DNA of 20,284 nt from FACHB-1406 sp034189065 (GCA_034189065.1 JAXHVQ010000108.1:1-20284), one strand, 5' to 3'; shown: positions 8,519-16,346, numbered from the stretch's first letter. Numbers and translations are program-made. Notes: generated by a model not told the origin, from the sequence alone.

Positions 8519-9154
8519 TTATTTATCTATATTTTTGTCAACGTAAGCGATTTTATCTCCTTGGAGAAAGTAAGCCTTTTTCAATCTCTCTTTTCGAGAA
8601 AGATTTAAAGGAGGAGTGGTGGAGTCAAACAGGGAAAGTTGAACGGGTTGATTTAGAGAAGATTCACTCAAGCCGTGTAGCACCAATAAACGCTCTTCAA
8701 GTTCTGCTTGAGTTTCAAGGTTGCCGTTAGTCAGAATATGTTTGATTTCCAAATTATGTTTTCGCAAGTGCTGGCATATCAAAACAGCGCGATGACAAGT
8801 AACGGGATCTTTCTCCGCACACATTAAAGCAATATTATACTTTTTTTCGCCCTCAACCAAACGCTCAATTCCTCTTTGAAATTCAGGCGTGCTGGCAATT
8901 CTTTCATATAGGGCTTTTCCGCCGACATAACAGTTCAAATCTTGAGGTCTCGCGCCCAACTCCCGTCCGAGAAAAACGTAGCGAATATTAGCTATTTTGA
9001 GAGAGGCTTCTAGGGAATTTTTATTAAAGTGGGGAAGATAGCGACTGTAGGGATGCGATCGCACGTCCGCCACCGCCGTAATACCGTGTTGGTGCAGCCG
9101 CGCCATCGACTCGTCGATACTGAGGTTAGAATGTCCAATGGTAAAAATGGGCAT
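8519..9154 (-). CDS. DUF488 family protein (full-length), first gene of operon
   Basis: This 211-residue protein has TIGHS at 5-9, DVRSHPYS at 30-37, LGRELGARP at 62-70 and CAEKDPVTCHR at 112-122, the complete DUF488 signature with its Cys/His motif. After about residue 150 a polar, basic tail of about 60 residues (LSRKERLKKAYF) extends beyond the common core. It is the first gene of a (-) operon with a second, more divergent DUF488 protein and a dual-OB-like protein. Activity is unknown; the conserved CxE...CHR centre suggests an enzyme, which is inference. Confidence 0.88.
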   Translation of the reverse strand: MPIFTIGHSNLSIDESMARLHQHGITAVADVRSHPYSRYLPHFNKNSLEASLKIANIRYVFLGRELGARPQDLNCYVGGKALYERIASTPEFQRGIERLVEGEKKYNIALMCAEKDPVTCHRAVLICQHLRKHNLEIKHILTNGNLETQAELEERLLVLHGLSESSLNQPVQLSLFDSTTPPLNLSRKERLKKAYFLQGDKIAYVDKNIDK

Positions 9155-9742
9155 TGGTCTGCCGAGCTGACTTATTGGTAAATTTATTATGCCTCATCTC
9201 GGCGTACCCTCTCAAAGCAATTTGAGCAGAACGACCTCGATTCTGCCTTGAACCCTCCTATGCTAGAATTTTCAGGTGCTTTGCTTAGTGTTTGAATGCC
9301 GGAGTCGAGACAAAATTTGGCGATCGCTGCTTTTTTCCTTCGGGATACACCCAAACGCTTCACGACCCAGTGAGGAATTCGCAACTGGGTTGCCGAACGA
9401 ACGCGCGATCGCCAAACAACGCAATCCTTATCATTCCCCGAAACTCACTTGGGAATGCTGCCGTAGAGGTTTGACTGGCGAACCGAGAAGTCCGCAAAAT
9501 CGCCAATTCCCTCGCGATCCAACTCCACAACGCGATCGCCTCCAACCCCAACGCTACAGACTACCTCCTCGACCCGGGCCAAAGCAGCAAAAATACACAA
9601 ATGAATAAGGGGTGTATCCCCTCACCAAACTTTTAACCAAACCCTTCCCATGCAGCCTGCAACCCTTTTGTGTTAAAATTTTTAATGGTTTTGCCATTAA
9701 GGGGTCGAAACGCGGCTCCTCATATTTAACCGGAGACATTAT
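9155..9742. other. 588-bp intergenic region with a possible gene remnant
   Basis: No intact gene is supported. From 9475 to the stop at 9634-9636 one plus-strand frame reads LANREVRKIANSLAIQ and then IASNPNATDYLLDPGQSS, which looks like real protein sequence. It follows an in-frame stop and has no good start, so it may be a decayed gene. Several HIP1 sites are present. A small hairpin AGGGG-loop-CCCCT lies at 9608-9622. The right end holds the gyrB upstream region. Other open frames here are proline- or serine-rich and overlap one another without support. Confidence 0.35.
9682..9700. promoter_or_regulatory. Inverted repeat in the gyrB upstream region
   Basis: TTAATGG and CCATTAA are perfect 7-bp arms around the loop TTTTG, 43 bp before the gyrB start. 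A -10-like TTAAAAT (9673-9679) lies just upstream, so the repeat would fall at the start of the transcript. It could be an operator or a leader hairpin. No convincing -35 box was found. Confidence 0.4.
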
Positions 9743-11668
9743 ATGACGAGCAGTTACAGCGCCGATCAAATTCAAGTTCTCGAAGGTCTTGAAGCCGTCC
9801 GCAAGCGACCTGGGATGTACATCGGCACCACCGGACCGCGAGGGCTCCATCACCTCGTCTACGAAGCGGTGGACAATGCCATCGACGAAGCGCTAGCGGG
9901 ATATTGCACCCACATCGAAGTCGATATCAACGCCAACGGTTCGGTCAGCGTTACCGACAACGGACGCGGCATTCCCACCGATATGCACCCCAAAACGGGC
10001 AAATCGGCCCTCGAAACCGTGATGACGGTTCTTCACGCAGGCGGAAAATTCGGCGGCGGCGGTTACAAAGTATCGGGCGGACTCCACGGCGTGGGGATTT
10101 CCGTTGTCAATGCCCTATCGGAATGGGTAAACGTCACCGTTTTGCGAGAAAACAAAATTCACAGCCAACGCTACGAACGCGGCATTCCCGTCACCGATTT
10201 AGAGGCTAAACCGGACAAACAGAAAAATCGCACTGGGACTTCCATTAGCTTCCTTCCCGATACCCAAATTTTCACCGATAGCATCGATTTTGACTATAAT
10301 ACTCTCGCCGGACGCTTGCGAGAGTTGGCTTATCTCAACGCCGGGGTTAAAATTACCTTTAGCGATCGCCGCCTCGAAGAACCTCGCATCGAAACCTATT
10401 GCTACGAAGGCGGTATCAGAGAATACGTCACCTATATGACGCGGGAAAAAGATCCCCTACACTCCGATATTATTTATGTCGAAGGCGAACGGGATGGCGT
10501 GACGGTGGAAGTGGCGTTGCAATGGTGCATTGATGCCTATAGCGACAACCTCCTCGGTTTTGCCAACAATATTCGTACCATCGACGGAGGGACGCACCTG
10601 GAAGGGTTAAAAACGGTTCTCACTCGGACGATGAATACCGTCGCCCGCAAGCGCAATAAAATCAAAGAAAATGAGTCAAATTTGGGCGGAGAAAACGTTC
10701 GCGAAGGGTTAACGGGCGTGATTTCGGTCAAGGTTCCCGATCCCGAGTTTGAAGGACAAACGAAGACTAAACTGGGGAATACCGAAGTTCGAGGAATTGT
10801 CGATTCTTTGGTCGGGGAAGTTCTCAACGAATATCTCGAGTTCAATCCTCAAGTTGCCGACTCGATTATTGAAAAAGCCATTCAATCGTATAAGGCGGCA
10901 GAAGCAGCCCGTCACGCGCGCGAATTGGTGCGACGGAAATCGGTTTTGGAATCGTCAACCTTGCCGGGGAAACTGGCGGATTGCAGTACGCGCGACCCGA
11001 GCGAATCCGAGATTTTCATCGTGGAAGGCGACTCGGCCGGCGGGAGTGCAAAACAAGGCCGCGATCGCCGTTTTCAAGCCATTCTGCCGTTACGCGGTAA
11101 AATCTTGAATATCGAGAAAACCGACGACAGCAAAATCTACAAAAATAACGAAATCCAAGCTTTAATTACAGCTTTGGGTTTGGGGATTAAAGGGGAAGAA
11201 TTTGACGACTCTCAACTGCGCTATCATCGAGTCCTATTGATGACTGATGCTGACGTTGACGGCGCGCACATCCGAACGCTGTTGCTGACATTTTTCTATC
11301 GCTATCAACGCGATTTAGTCGATCGGGGTTATATCTATATTGCCTGTCCGCCGCTGTATAAATTAGAACGCGGACGCAGCCATCAATATTGTTATACCGA
11401 TCGCGAATTGCAACAGGCGATCGCGCAATTTCCTGCCAACGCCAACTATACCATCCAACGGTTTAAAGGATTGGGGGAAATGATGCCCACACAACTGTGG
11501 GACACCACAATGAACCCGGAAACCCGCACGATTAAGCGCGTGGAGATTGAAGACGCAGCCGAAGCCGATCGCATTTTTACCGTTTTAATGGGCGATCGCG
11601 TGGCACCCCGACGCGAGTTTATCGAAACCTATGGGTCTAAACTCAATTTAACCGATTTGGATATTTAA
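9743..11668 (+). CDS. gyrB: DNA gyrase subunit B
   Basis: GyrB is the ATP-hydrolysing subunit of gyrase, which with GyrA introduces negative supercoils. At 641 residues the length is normal and there is no intein. The GHKL ATPase domain shows EAVDNAIDEA, DNGRGIP and the GGLHGVG lid motif in the first 130 residues. The Toprim domain has EGDSAGGSA with Glu428 and DADVDGAHI with Asp502, Asp504 and Asp506. The C-terminal QRFKGLGEM block is complete. A GGAG ribosome site (9732-9735) lies seven bases before the ATG, so the start is secure. No gyrA is adjacent, as usual in cyanobacteria. The following gene is convergent and ends 12 bp away. Confidence 0.98.
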   Translation: MTSSYSADQIQVLEGLEAVRKRPGMYIGTTGPRGLHHLVYEAVDNAIDEALAGYCTHIEVDINANGSVSVTDNGRGIPTDMHPKTGKSALETVMTVLHAGGKFGGGGYKVSGGLHGVGISVVNALSEWVNVTVLRENKIHSQRYERGIPVTDLEAKPDKQKNRTGTSISFLPDTQIFTDSIDFDYNTLAGRLRELAYLNAGVKITFSDRRLEEPRIETYCYEGGIREYVTYMTREKDPLHSDIIYVEGERDGVTVEVALQWCIDAYSDNLLGFANNIRTIDGGTHLEGLKTVLTRTMNTVARKRNKIKENESNLGGENVREGLTGVISVKVPDPEFEGQTKTKLGNTEVRGIVDSLVGEVLNEYLEFNPQVADSIIEKAIQSYKAAEAARHARELVRRKSVLESSTLPGKLADCSTRDPSESEIFIVEGDSAGGSAKQGRDRRFQAILPLRGKILNIEKTDDSKIYKNNEIQALITALGLGIKGEEFDDSQLRYHRVLLMTDADVDGAHIRTLLLTFFYRYQRDLVDRGYIYIACPPLYKLERGRSHQYCYTDRELQQAIAQFPANANYTIQRFKGLGEMMPTQLWDTTMNPETRTIKRVEIEDAAEADRIFTVLMGDRVAPRREFIETYGSKLNLTDLDI

Positions 11669-11680
11669 TATCGGTCGGGT

Positions 11681-12244
11681 TTATAGCCATTTTCGACCCA
11701 AACAATAGGGAAGCAATTTAGCAATATTACGCGCATCATCAATTCCTCGATGATGCGTTCCCTCTAGGGGAATATTAGCTAGTTTGAGCGCCTGGTTCAT
11801 GCCGTAGCGTTTGGGAAGTCTTTGCTGCGTTGTAAAGAGTTTTTTCAAGTTAACATGACCGCTGGCGATGGGATAGGGAATATTGTGGTATTGACTATCT
11901 TGTTCGATTTGCTTGCGATCGTAATCGCCCCAAGATCCGAAGATAAAGTTAGAGTACGAGGACATCCAGGTTTTGAATTCCGCGATCGCCTCTGGGTAGA
12001 AAGGCGCGCGATCCGCCTGTTCTTGGGAAATCGACGTTAAATTTTTGCAAAATTCAGTTAAAATGGGATGGCGAATGGGTTTGACGAATGTTTGAAACTC
12101 GCTCGTGGTTTCCAGTCCCGCCGCTTTAACCATCACTGCACCAATTTCAATAATTTCCATTTCGTGGCGCTGAATGGTTTTCACATTGCAGCAGGTTGCT
12201 TCAAGGTCAATTACTAAGAAAAAGTCGTATCGATTGAGATTCAT
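11681..12244 (-). CDS. DEDDh 3'-5' exonuclease, ERI-1/KapD-like
   Basis: This 187-residue protein is a stand-alone DnaQ-fold exonuclease. Metal ligands are visible: Asp13 and Glu15 in VIDLEATC, Asp107 in FGSWGDYD, and His165 with Asp170 in HHRGIDDAR. The combination DLEATC, GSWGDYD and HRGIDDARN is typical of the ERI-1-like group, which trims RNA or structured nucleic-acid 3' ends, more than of DNA polymerase epsilon subunits. No other domain is attached. It lies 20 bp after the small AtzG-like gene on the same strand and ends 12 bp from the convergent gyrB stop. The real substrate is unknown. Confidence 0.88.
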   Translation of the reverse strand: MNLNRYDFFLVIDLEATCCNVKTIQRHEMEIIEIGAVMVKAAGLETTSEFQTFVKPIRHPILTEFCKNLTSISQEQADRAPFYPEAIAEFKTWMSSYSNFIFGSWGDYDRKQIEQDSQYHNIPYPIASGHVNLKKLFTTQQRLPKRYGMNQALKLANIPLEGTHHRGIDDARNIAKLLPYCLGRKWL

Positions 12245-12264
12245 TATTCATCCAAAATTAAAGT

Positions 12265-12453
12265 TTAAGGCTTAAATTTAGAGGCGATATCGGTATTTTC
12301 GGGTACGGGATATTCTGTAAAGAGTTTGGAAATACGAGCGAGAGTCCTTAAGTTTTCGATGACATTAACTTTGCTTTCTGGGGAGAGGCGTAAGTCCAAA
12401 AGCGCGGACATTTGCTCGACGTAACTTTCCAGTTCTAACGGTTTTTCAGTCAT
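12265..12453 (-). CDS. AtzG/DUF4089-like small subunit
   Basis: This 62-residue protein fits the AtzG-like (DUF4089) pattern: an N-terminal YVEQMSALLDL helix, a middle SKVNVIENLRTLARIS helix, then the hallmark tail with YPVPENTDIASKFKP, where AtzG proteins end in a 'P...F.P' element. AtzG forms a complex with the amidase AtzE. In many bacteria this short gene directly precedes such an amidase; here an exonuclease gene follows after 20 bp and no amidase is in the window. The frame is open up to 12495, but the ATG at 12451-12453 (MTEKPLELESYV) fits the family. The upstream region is occupied by an IS630 remnant. Confidence 0.7.
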   Translation of the reverse strand: MTEKPLELESYVEQMSALLDLRLSPESKVNVIENLRTLARISKLFTEYPVPENTDIASKFKP

Positions 12454-12483
12454 AGTAGGTTTTATAAGAAACGCGCGATCGCT

Positions 12484-12782
12484 GTGGTTCCCCAACTCTG
12501 GAAAGGGGCAGTTATTCTGTTAGATAATTATAGCATTCATAAAGGAGAGAATATCGAAAAAGCGGTTCGAGAAGCGGGGGCAGAACTCATCTATTTACCG
12601 CCTTACTCCCCAGATTTGTCTCCGATTGAAAACTTTTGGTCAAAAAATCAAATCTTCGCTATTTGGGAGCACGGACTTATAAGGCTTTAGAAGAAGCGCT
12701 AGTTGAAGCTTATAGTCAAGTGACGGAGCTAGATTTTCTCAACTGGTTTACGCACTGTTTGTATTGTACCTCACTCAATTGA
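12484..12782 (+). pseudogene. IS630-type transposase remnant, 5'-truncated and frameshifted
   Basis: The first frame reads VPQLWKGAVILLDN, then YLPPYSPDLSPIENFWSK. These are the second Asp (in LLDNYS) and the Glu (in SPIENFW) of the IS630/Tc1-type DDE catalytic site. The domain carrying the first Asp and the helix-turn-helix are missing. At the six-A run 12642-12647 the reading must move back one base; the second frame then continues SNLRYLGARTYKALEEAL to NWFTHCLYCTSLN and a stop at 12780-12782. The normal C-terminus is therefore complete but out of frame. A GTG at 12484 would open the first frame, but this is not thought to be a real start. The copy cannot make active transposase. Confidence 0.85.
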
Positions 12783-12795
12783 AAAAGGCTATATT
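12767..12795 (+). mobile_element. IS630-type element end
   Basis: The segment TACCTCACTCAATTGAAA then AAGGCTATATT spans the last transposase codons and the bases beyond. It matches 25 of 29 positions at 17420-17448, which has no transposase beside it. A sequence that recurs right after a transposase stop is best read as the terminal inverted repeat, ending near the TA target. The opposite end was not found. Confidence 0.65.
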
Positions 12796-12959
12796 ACATT
12801 ATACTTTCTTTAAATTAAGATTAAGAGCGACGACTGTTTTTTGTAAACTAGAATACATCAAGCATGATTAACTTCAAAATAGGAAATAGCTATAACTTCA
12901 TCAAAAACACGCATTTTTCCATTAAAATAATAACAATTTAATCCTAAATCTTAAAAAAA

Positions 12960-13042
12960 CCATAAGTTCGAGTCAAAATCTAAAAAACTGACCTTTAAGT
13001 AATAAAGATACTTAAAAAAGCGATCTCGAACTAAACTTATGG
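12960..13042 (+). promoter_or_regulatory. Putative 5'-leader hairpin covering the xpk start codon
   Basis: CCATAAGTTCGAG (12960-12972) can pair with CTCGAAC (13025-13031) and TTATGG (13037-13042), with TAAAC bulged out, giving 7 + 6 base pairs. The ATG start (13039-13041) lies inside the stem. No Shine-Dalgarno sequence is visible before this start. If transcribed from upstream of 12960, the structure could limit translation initiation (inference). The rest of 12783-13038 is very AT-rich and has no gene. Confidence 0.4.
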
Positions 13043-15462
13043 TTGCAGCTCCAGAAAGACAAACCAACACCGAACAACAAACCCCTTTATCAAAAGAAGA
13101 ACTGCAAAAAATCCATGCCTACTGGCGCGCCTGTAACTATCTCGCCGTCGGCATGATTTACCTGCGCGACAACCCCCTGCTTAAAGAACCCCTCAAAGCC
13201 GAACACATCAAATATCGCCTCCTGGGACACTGGGGTTCGAGTCCGGGATTGAGCTTCACCTACATCCACCTCAACCGACTCATCAAAAAATACGACCTCA
13301 ACGCCATTTATATCGCCGGTCCCGGCCACGGCGCACCGGGCGTACTCGCTCCCATCTACCTCGAAGGCACCTACTCCGAAATTTATCCCGACAAAAGCGA
13401 AGACGCAGAAGGGATGCAAAAATTCTTCAAACAATTTTCCTTCCCCGGCGGCATTGGCAGTCACGTCACCCCCGAAACCCCCGGTTCCCTTCACGAAGGC
13501 GGCGAATTGGGCTACAGCCTTTCCCACGCCTACGGTGCCGCTTTCGACAATCCCGACTTAATTGTCACCTGCGTGGTGGGCGACGGGGAGGCGGAAACAG
13601 GCGCTTTAGCCACCTCCTGGCACTCCAACAAATACCTCAATCCCATTCGCGATGGGGCGGTTTTGCCGGTTTTACACCTCAACGGCTACAAAATTGCCAA
13701 CCCCACGCTGCTAGCTCGAATTTCCTCGGAAGAATTGGAAAGTCTATTTCGAGGTTACGGCTACCGGCCTTATGTCGTGGAAGGGAAAGAACCCGAAGCC
13801 ATGCACCAAAAGATGGCAGCCACGATGGAACAATGCGTTAAAGAAATTCGCACGATTCAGGAAGAAGCGCGCCGCACGGGAGTTGCCAAACGTCCCCGCT
13901 GGCCGATGATTATCCTGCGCACTCCCAAGGGATGGACGGGGCCGGAAACGGTGGACGGCAAAAAGGTTGAGGGATTCTGGCGCGCGCACCAAGTTCCGAT
14001 GGGCTCGATGCACGACAATCCCGAACATCTGAGGATGCTCGAGGCGTGGATGAAGGAGTATAAGCCGGAGGAACTATTTGATGAGAATGGTCAGTTGGTG
14101 CCGGAATTGAAAGAGTTGGCACCCGTGGGACATCGCCGCATGAGCGCCAATCCTATTGCCAACGGGGGTTTGGTGCGCAAGAAATTGCGATTGCCCGATT
14201 TCCGAGATTATGCGGTTGAAGTGACCGAACCGGGCAAAGTCGAAGTGGAAAATACGGGGGTGTTGGGTCAATTTTTGCGCGATGTCATGGCGAAAAATAT
14301 GACCAATTTCCGCGTGTTCGGACCGGATGAAACGGCATCGAATCGGTTGAGCGCGATTTACGAGGTGACGAAGAAGACGTGGCTGGCAGATTATTTGCCC
14401 GAAGATGAGGACGGTTCCCAGCTTGCACCGGATGGCCGGGTGATGGAAATGCTGAGCGAGCATACCCTAGAAGGTTGGCTGGAGGGGTATTTACTGAGCG
14501 GACGACATGGGTTGTTTCATACCTATGAGGCTTTTGCCCACGTGATTGATTCGATGTTCAATCAACACGCCAAGTGGTTGGATATTTGCACGTCCCATAT
14601 TCCCTGGCGCGCGCCGGTGTCTTCGCTGAATATTTTGCTGTCGTCGGTGGTATGGCGGCAGGATCATAATGGGTTTTCGCACCAGGATCCGGGGTTTATT
14701 GATTTGGTGACGAATAAGAGTGCGAGCGTGACGCGGGTGTATTTGCCGCCGGATGCCAACTGTTTGTTGTCGGTGGCGAATCACTGTTTGCGCAGTACGG
14801 ATTATGCGAACGTGATTGTGGCAGACAAGCAGAAGCATCTTCAGTATTTAAGCATGGAGGAGGCGATCGCGCACTGCACTAAGGGTATTGGGATTTGGGA
14901 ATGGGCTAGCAACGACGACTGCGGCAAGGATCCCGATATTCCCGATGTGGTGATGGCGTGTTGCGGCGATATTCCGACGATGGAATCTTTGGCGGCGACG
15001 GAAATCTTGCGCGAGGAGTTTCCAGAGTTGAAGGTGCGGTTTATCAATGTGGTGGATTTGTTTAAACTTCAGTCGGACAGAGAACATCCCCACGGACTGT
15101 CGAATCGGGATTTTGATACGCTGTTTACGCCCGATAAGCCGGTTATTTTTAATTTCCACGGCTATCCTTGGTTGATTCATAAGTTGGCCTATCGTCGCAC
15201 GAATCAGGATCGCATTCACGTGCGCGGTTATAAGGAGGAGGGGAATATTAATACGCCGTTGGAGTTGGCGATTAATAATCAAATCGATCGCTTTAATTTG
15301 GTTATTGATGTTATCGATCGCGTTCCTAAGTTACAGTCGGCTGCGGCTTATGTGAAGGAACGCATGAAGAATCAGATTATCGATAATCTTAATTATGCGC
15401 GCAAGCATGGGATCGATAAGCGGGAAATTACTAATTGGAAGTGGGGAGAGGCAACGGATTAA
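13039..15462 (+). CDS. xpk: Phosphoketolase (xylulose-5-P/fructose-6-P type)
   Basis: This thiamine-diphosphate enzyme splits xylulose-5-phosphate, and in many homologues fructose-6-phosphate, with phosphate into acetyl-phosphate and glyceraldehyde-3-phosphate or erythrose-4-phosphate. At 807 residues the length is normal. Visible signatures are GHWGSSPG (63-70) and AGPGHGAP (93-100), both with substrate-site histidines, then GGIGSH with TPETPGSLHEGGELGYSLSHA, and the ThDP/metal motif GDGEAETG (181-188). Later blocks such as HQDPGFIDL and VRFINVVDLF are also intact. The product acetyl-phosphate can feed ATP via acetate kinase, or acetyl-CoA; neither gene is in the window. Downstream lie a phosphatase and a D-lactate dehydrogenase on the same strand. 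The stop codon lies inside the first copy of a 53-bp tandem duplication. Confidence 0.96.
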   Translation: MVAAPERQTNTEQQTPLSKEELQKIHAYWRACNYLAVGMIYLRDNPLLKEPLKAEHIKYRLLGHWGSSPGLSFTYIHLNRLIKKYDLNAIYIAGPGHGAPGVLAPIYLEGTYSEIYPDKSEDAEGMQKFFKQFSFPGGIGSHVTPETPGSLHEGGELGYSLSHAYGAAFDNPDLIVTCVVGDGEAETGALATSWHSNKYLNPIRDGAVLPVLHLNGYKIANPTLLARISSEELESLFRGYGYRPYVVEGKEPEAMHQKMAATMEQCVKEIRTIQEEARRTGVAKRPRWPMIILRTPKGWTGPETVDGKKVEGFWRAHQVPMGSMHDNPEHLRMLEAWMKEYKPEELFDENGQLVPELKELAPVGHRRMSANPIANGGLVRKKLRLPDFRDYAVEVTEPGKVEVENTGVLGQFLRDVMAKNMTNFRVFGPDETASNRLSAIYEVTKKTWLADYLPEDEDGSQLAPDGRVMEMLSEHTLEGWLEGYLLSGRHGLFHTYEAFAHVIDSMFNQHAKWLDICTSHIPWRAPVSSLNILLSSVVWRQDHNGFSHQDPGFIDLVTNKSASVTRVYLPPDANCLLSVANHCLRSTDYANVIVADKQKHLQYLSMEEAIAHCTKGIGIWEWASNDDCGKDPDIPDVVMACCGDIPTMESLAATEILREEFPELKVRFINVVDLFKLQSDREHPHGLSNRDFDTLFTPDKPVIFNFHGYPWLIHKLAYRRTNQDRIHVRGYKEEGNINTPLELAINNQIDRFNLVIDVIDRVPKLQSAAAYVKERMKNQIIDNLNYARKHGIDKREITNWKWGEATD

Positions 15463-15553
15463 GTTGCACGTTGGGATTGCGGGGTTGAGATTTGGGGGCG
15501 GAGGCAACGGATTAAGTTGAGCGTTGGGATTGTGGGGTTGGGATTTGGGATTG
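15448..15553 (+). repeat. 53-bp tandem duplication including the xpk stop codon
   Basis: Copy 1 (15448-15500) and copy 2 (15501-15553) match at 46 of 53 positions. The first 19 bases, covering the last sense codons and stop of xpk (GAGGCAACGGATTAAGTTG), are identical. A shorter, looser third echo (GGAAACGGATGGGTTGAGAT) begins near 15555. The array is G/T-rich and non-coding apart from the xpk end. Confidence 0.85.
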
Positions 15554-15592
15554 GGGAAACGGATGGGTTGAGATTTGGGGAAGGGAATGAAC

Positions 15593-15669
15593 CATTGACA
15601 AAAGACGAATGACGAAGAACCAATGACAAATGACGAAGAACCAATGACAAAGGACAAATGACAAAGGAC
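15593..15669 (+). repeat. Heptamer tandem array, about 11 units ending in GAC/AAC
   Basis: Eleven 7-bp units run in order: CATTGAC, AAAAGAC, GAATGAC, GAAGAAC, CAATGAC, AAATGAC, GAAGAAC, CAATGAC, AAAGGAC, AAATGAC, AAAGGAC. Within it a 21-bp (three-unit) higher-order repeat is visible. It is a second cyanobacterial STRR-type array and extends into the coding sequence of the phosphatase gene. Confidence 0.92.
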
Positions 15670-16305
15670 AATCTTACACTTTATTTTTTGCGGCACGGGG
15701 ATACGGAGTCGAGTCGCACGGGGACGTATTGCGGGACGCTGGATTTGGGGTTAACCTCAGAGGGGATGCAGATGGCGGAGGATTTTGCCGCTGCTTATCA
15801 GTCGGTGCCTTGGCAGGCGGTTTATGCGAGTCCGATGACGCGCGTGAAAATGACGGCGAAACCGTTGTGCGATCGCATCGCGCTGTCGATGCAGGTACGG
15901 GAGGGGTTGAAGGAAATTGCTTACGGGAAGTGGGAGGGGAAGTCGCCTCAAGAGGTGTACGATGAGGATCGCGATGCCTATTTGCGCTGGTTGAACGATC
16001 CGGGTTGGAATGCGCCGACGGGTGGGGAGAAGGGGATTGAAATTGCGCGTCGCAGTGCTTTGGTGTTGGAGGAAATCGAGCAAATGTATCCAACGGGGAA
16101 TGTTTTGGTGGTGTCCCACAAGGCGACGATTCGGATTATGCTGTGCGAGTTATTGGGAATCGATGTGGGACGATTTCGCGATCGCATCGGAATGTTGGTG
16201 GGTTCGGTTAGCGTGGTAGAAATGGCTTCTCACGGCCCGCTATTAAAGATTTTAGGCGATCGCTCCCATCTTCGAGAAAGTTTGCGCAATCTGCCGGGAA
16301 GTTGA
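15658..16305 (+). CDS. Histidine phosphatase family protein (phosphoglycerate mutase-like)
   Basis: This 215-residue protein has the branch 1 histidine phosphatase core: LRHGDTE with Arg12 and the phosphorylated His13, Arg62 in SPMTR, Glu86 in LKEIAYGKWEG, and the second His154 in VVSHKATIR. Members include cofactor-dependent mutases, fructose-2,6-bisphosphatases and broad phosphatases; the GKWEG...GGE pattern fits the phosphatase (CobC/GpmB) side, and the substrate is not readable. It follows xpk by 195 bp and precedes the lactate dehydrogenase-like gene by 67 bp. The start ATG lies in the heptamer array. The frame is closed by TGA at 15631-15633, and no later start would keep RHG, so the first four codons come from the repeat. 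Confidence 0.88.
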   Translation: MTKDNLTLYFLRHGDTESSRTGTYCGTLDLGLTSEGMQMAEDFAAAYQSVPWQAVYASPMTRVKMTAKPLCDRIALSMQVREGLKEIAYGKWEGKSPQEVYDEDRDAYLRWLNDPGWNAPTGGEKGIEIARRSALVLEEIEQMYPTGNVLVVSHKATIRIMLCELLGIDVGRFRDRIGMLVGSVSVVEMASHGPLLKILGDRSHLRESLRNLPGS

Positions 16306-16346
16306 ACGGTGGGAAATACAGTTTTCTAATGATTAATAACCAGTAC

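Noticed and set aside
9187..9384. 65-residue minus-strand frame upstream of the DUF488 operon
   Set aside because: No family match and no ribosome site; it overlaps other equally weak frames.
9276..9608. 110-residue plus-strand frame before gyrB
   Set aside because: It is Pro/Arg/Gln-rich at its end and competes with a more protein-like frame at 9475-9636; no start signal was seen.
9743..11668. Intein in GyrB
   Set aside because: GyrB is a common intein host, but length and motif spacing are normal and uninterrupted.
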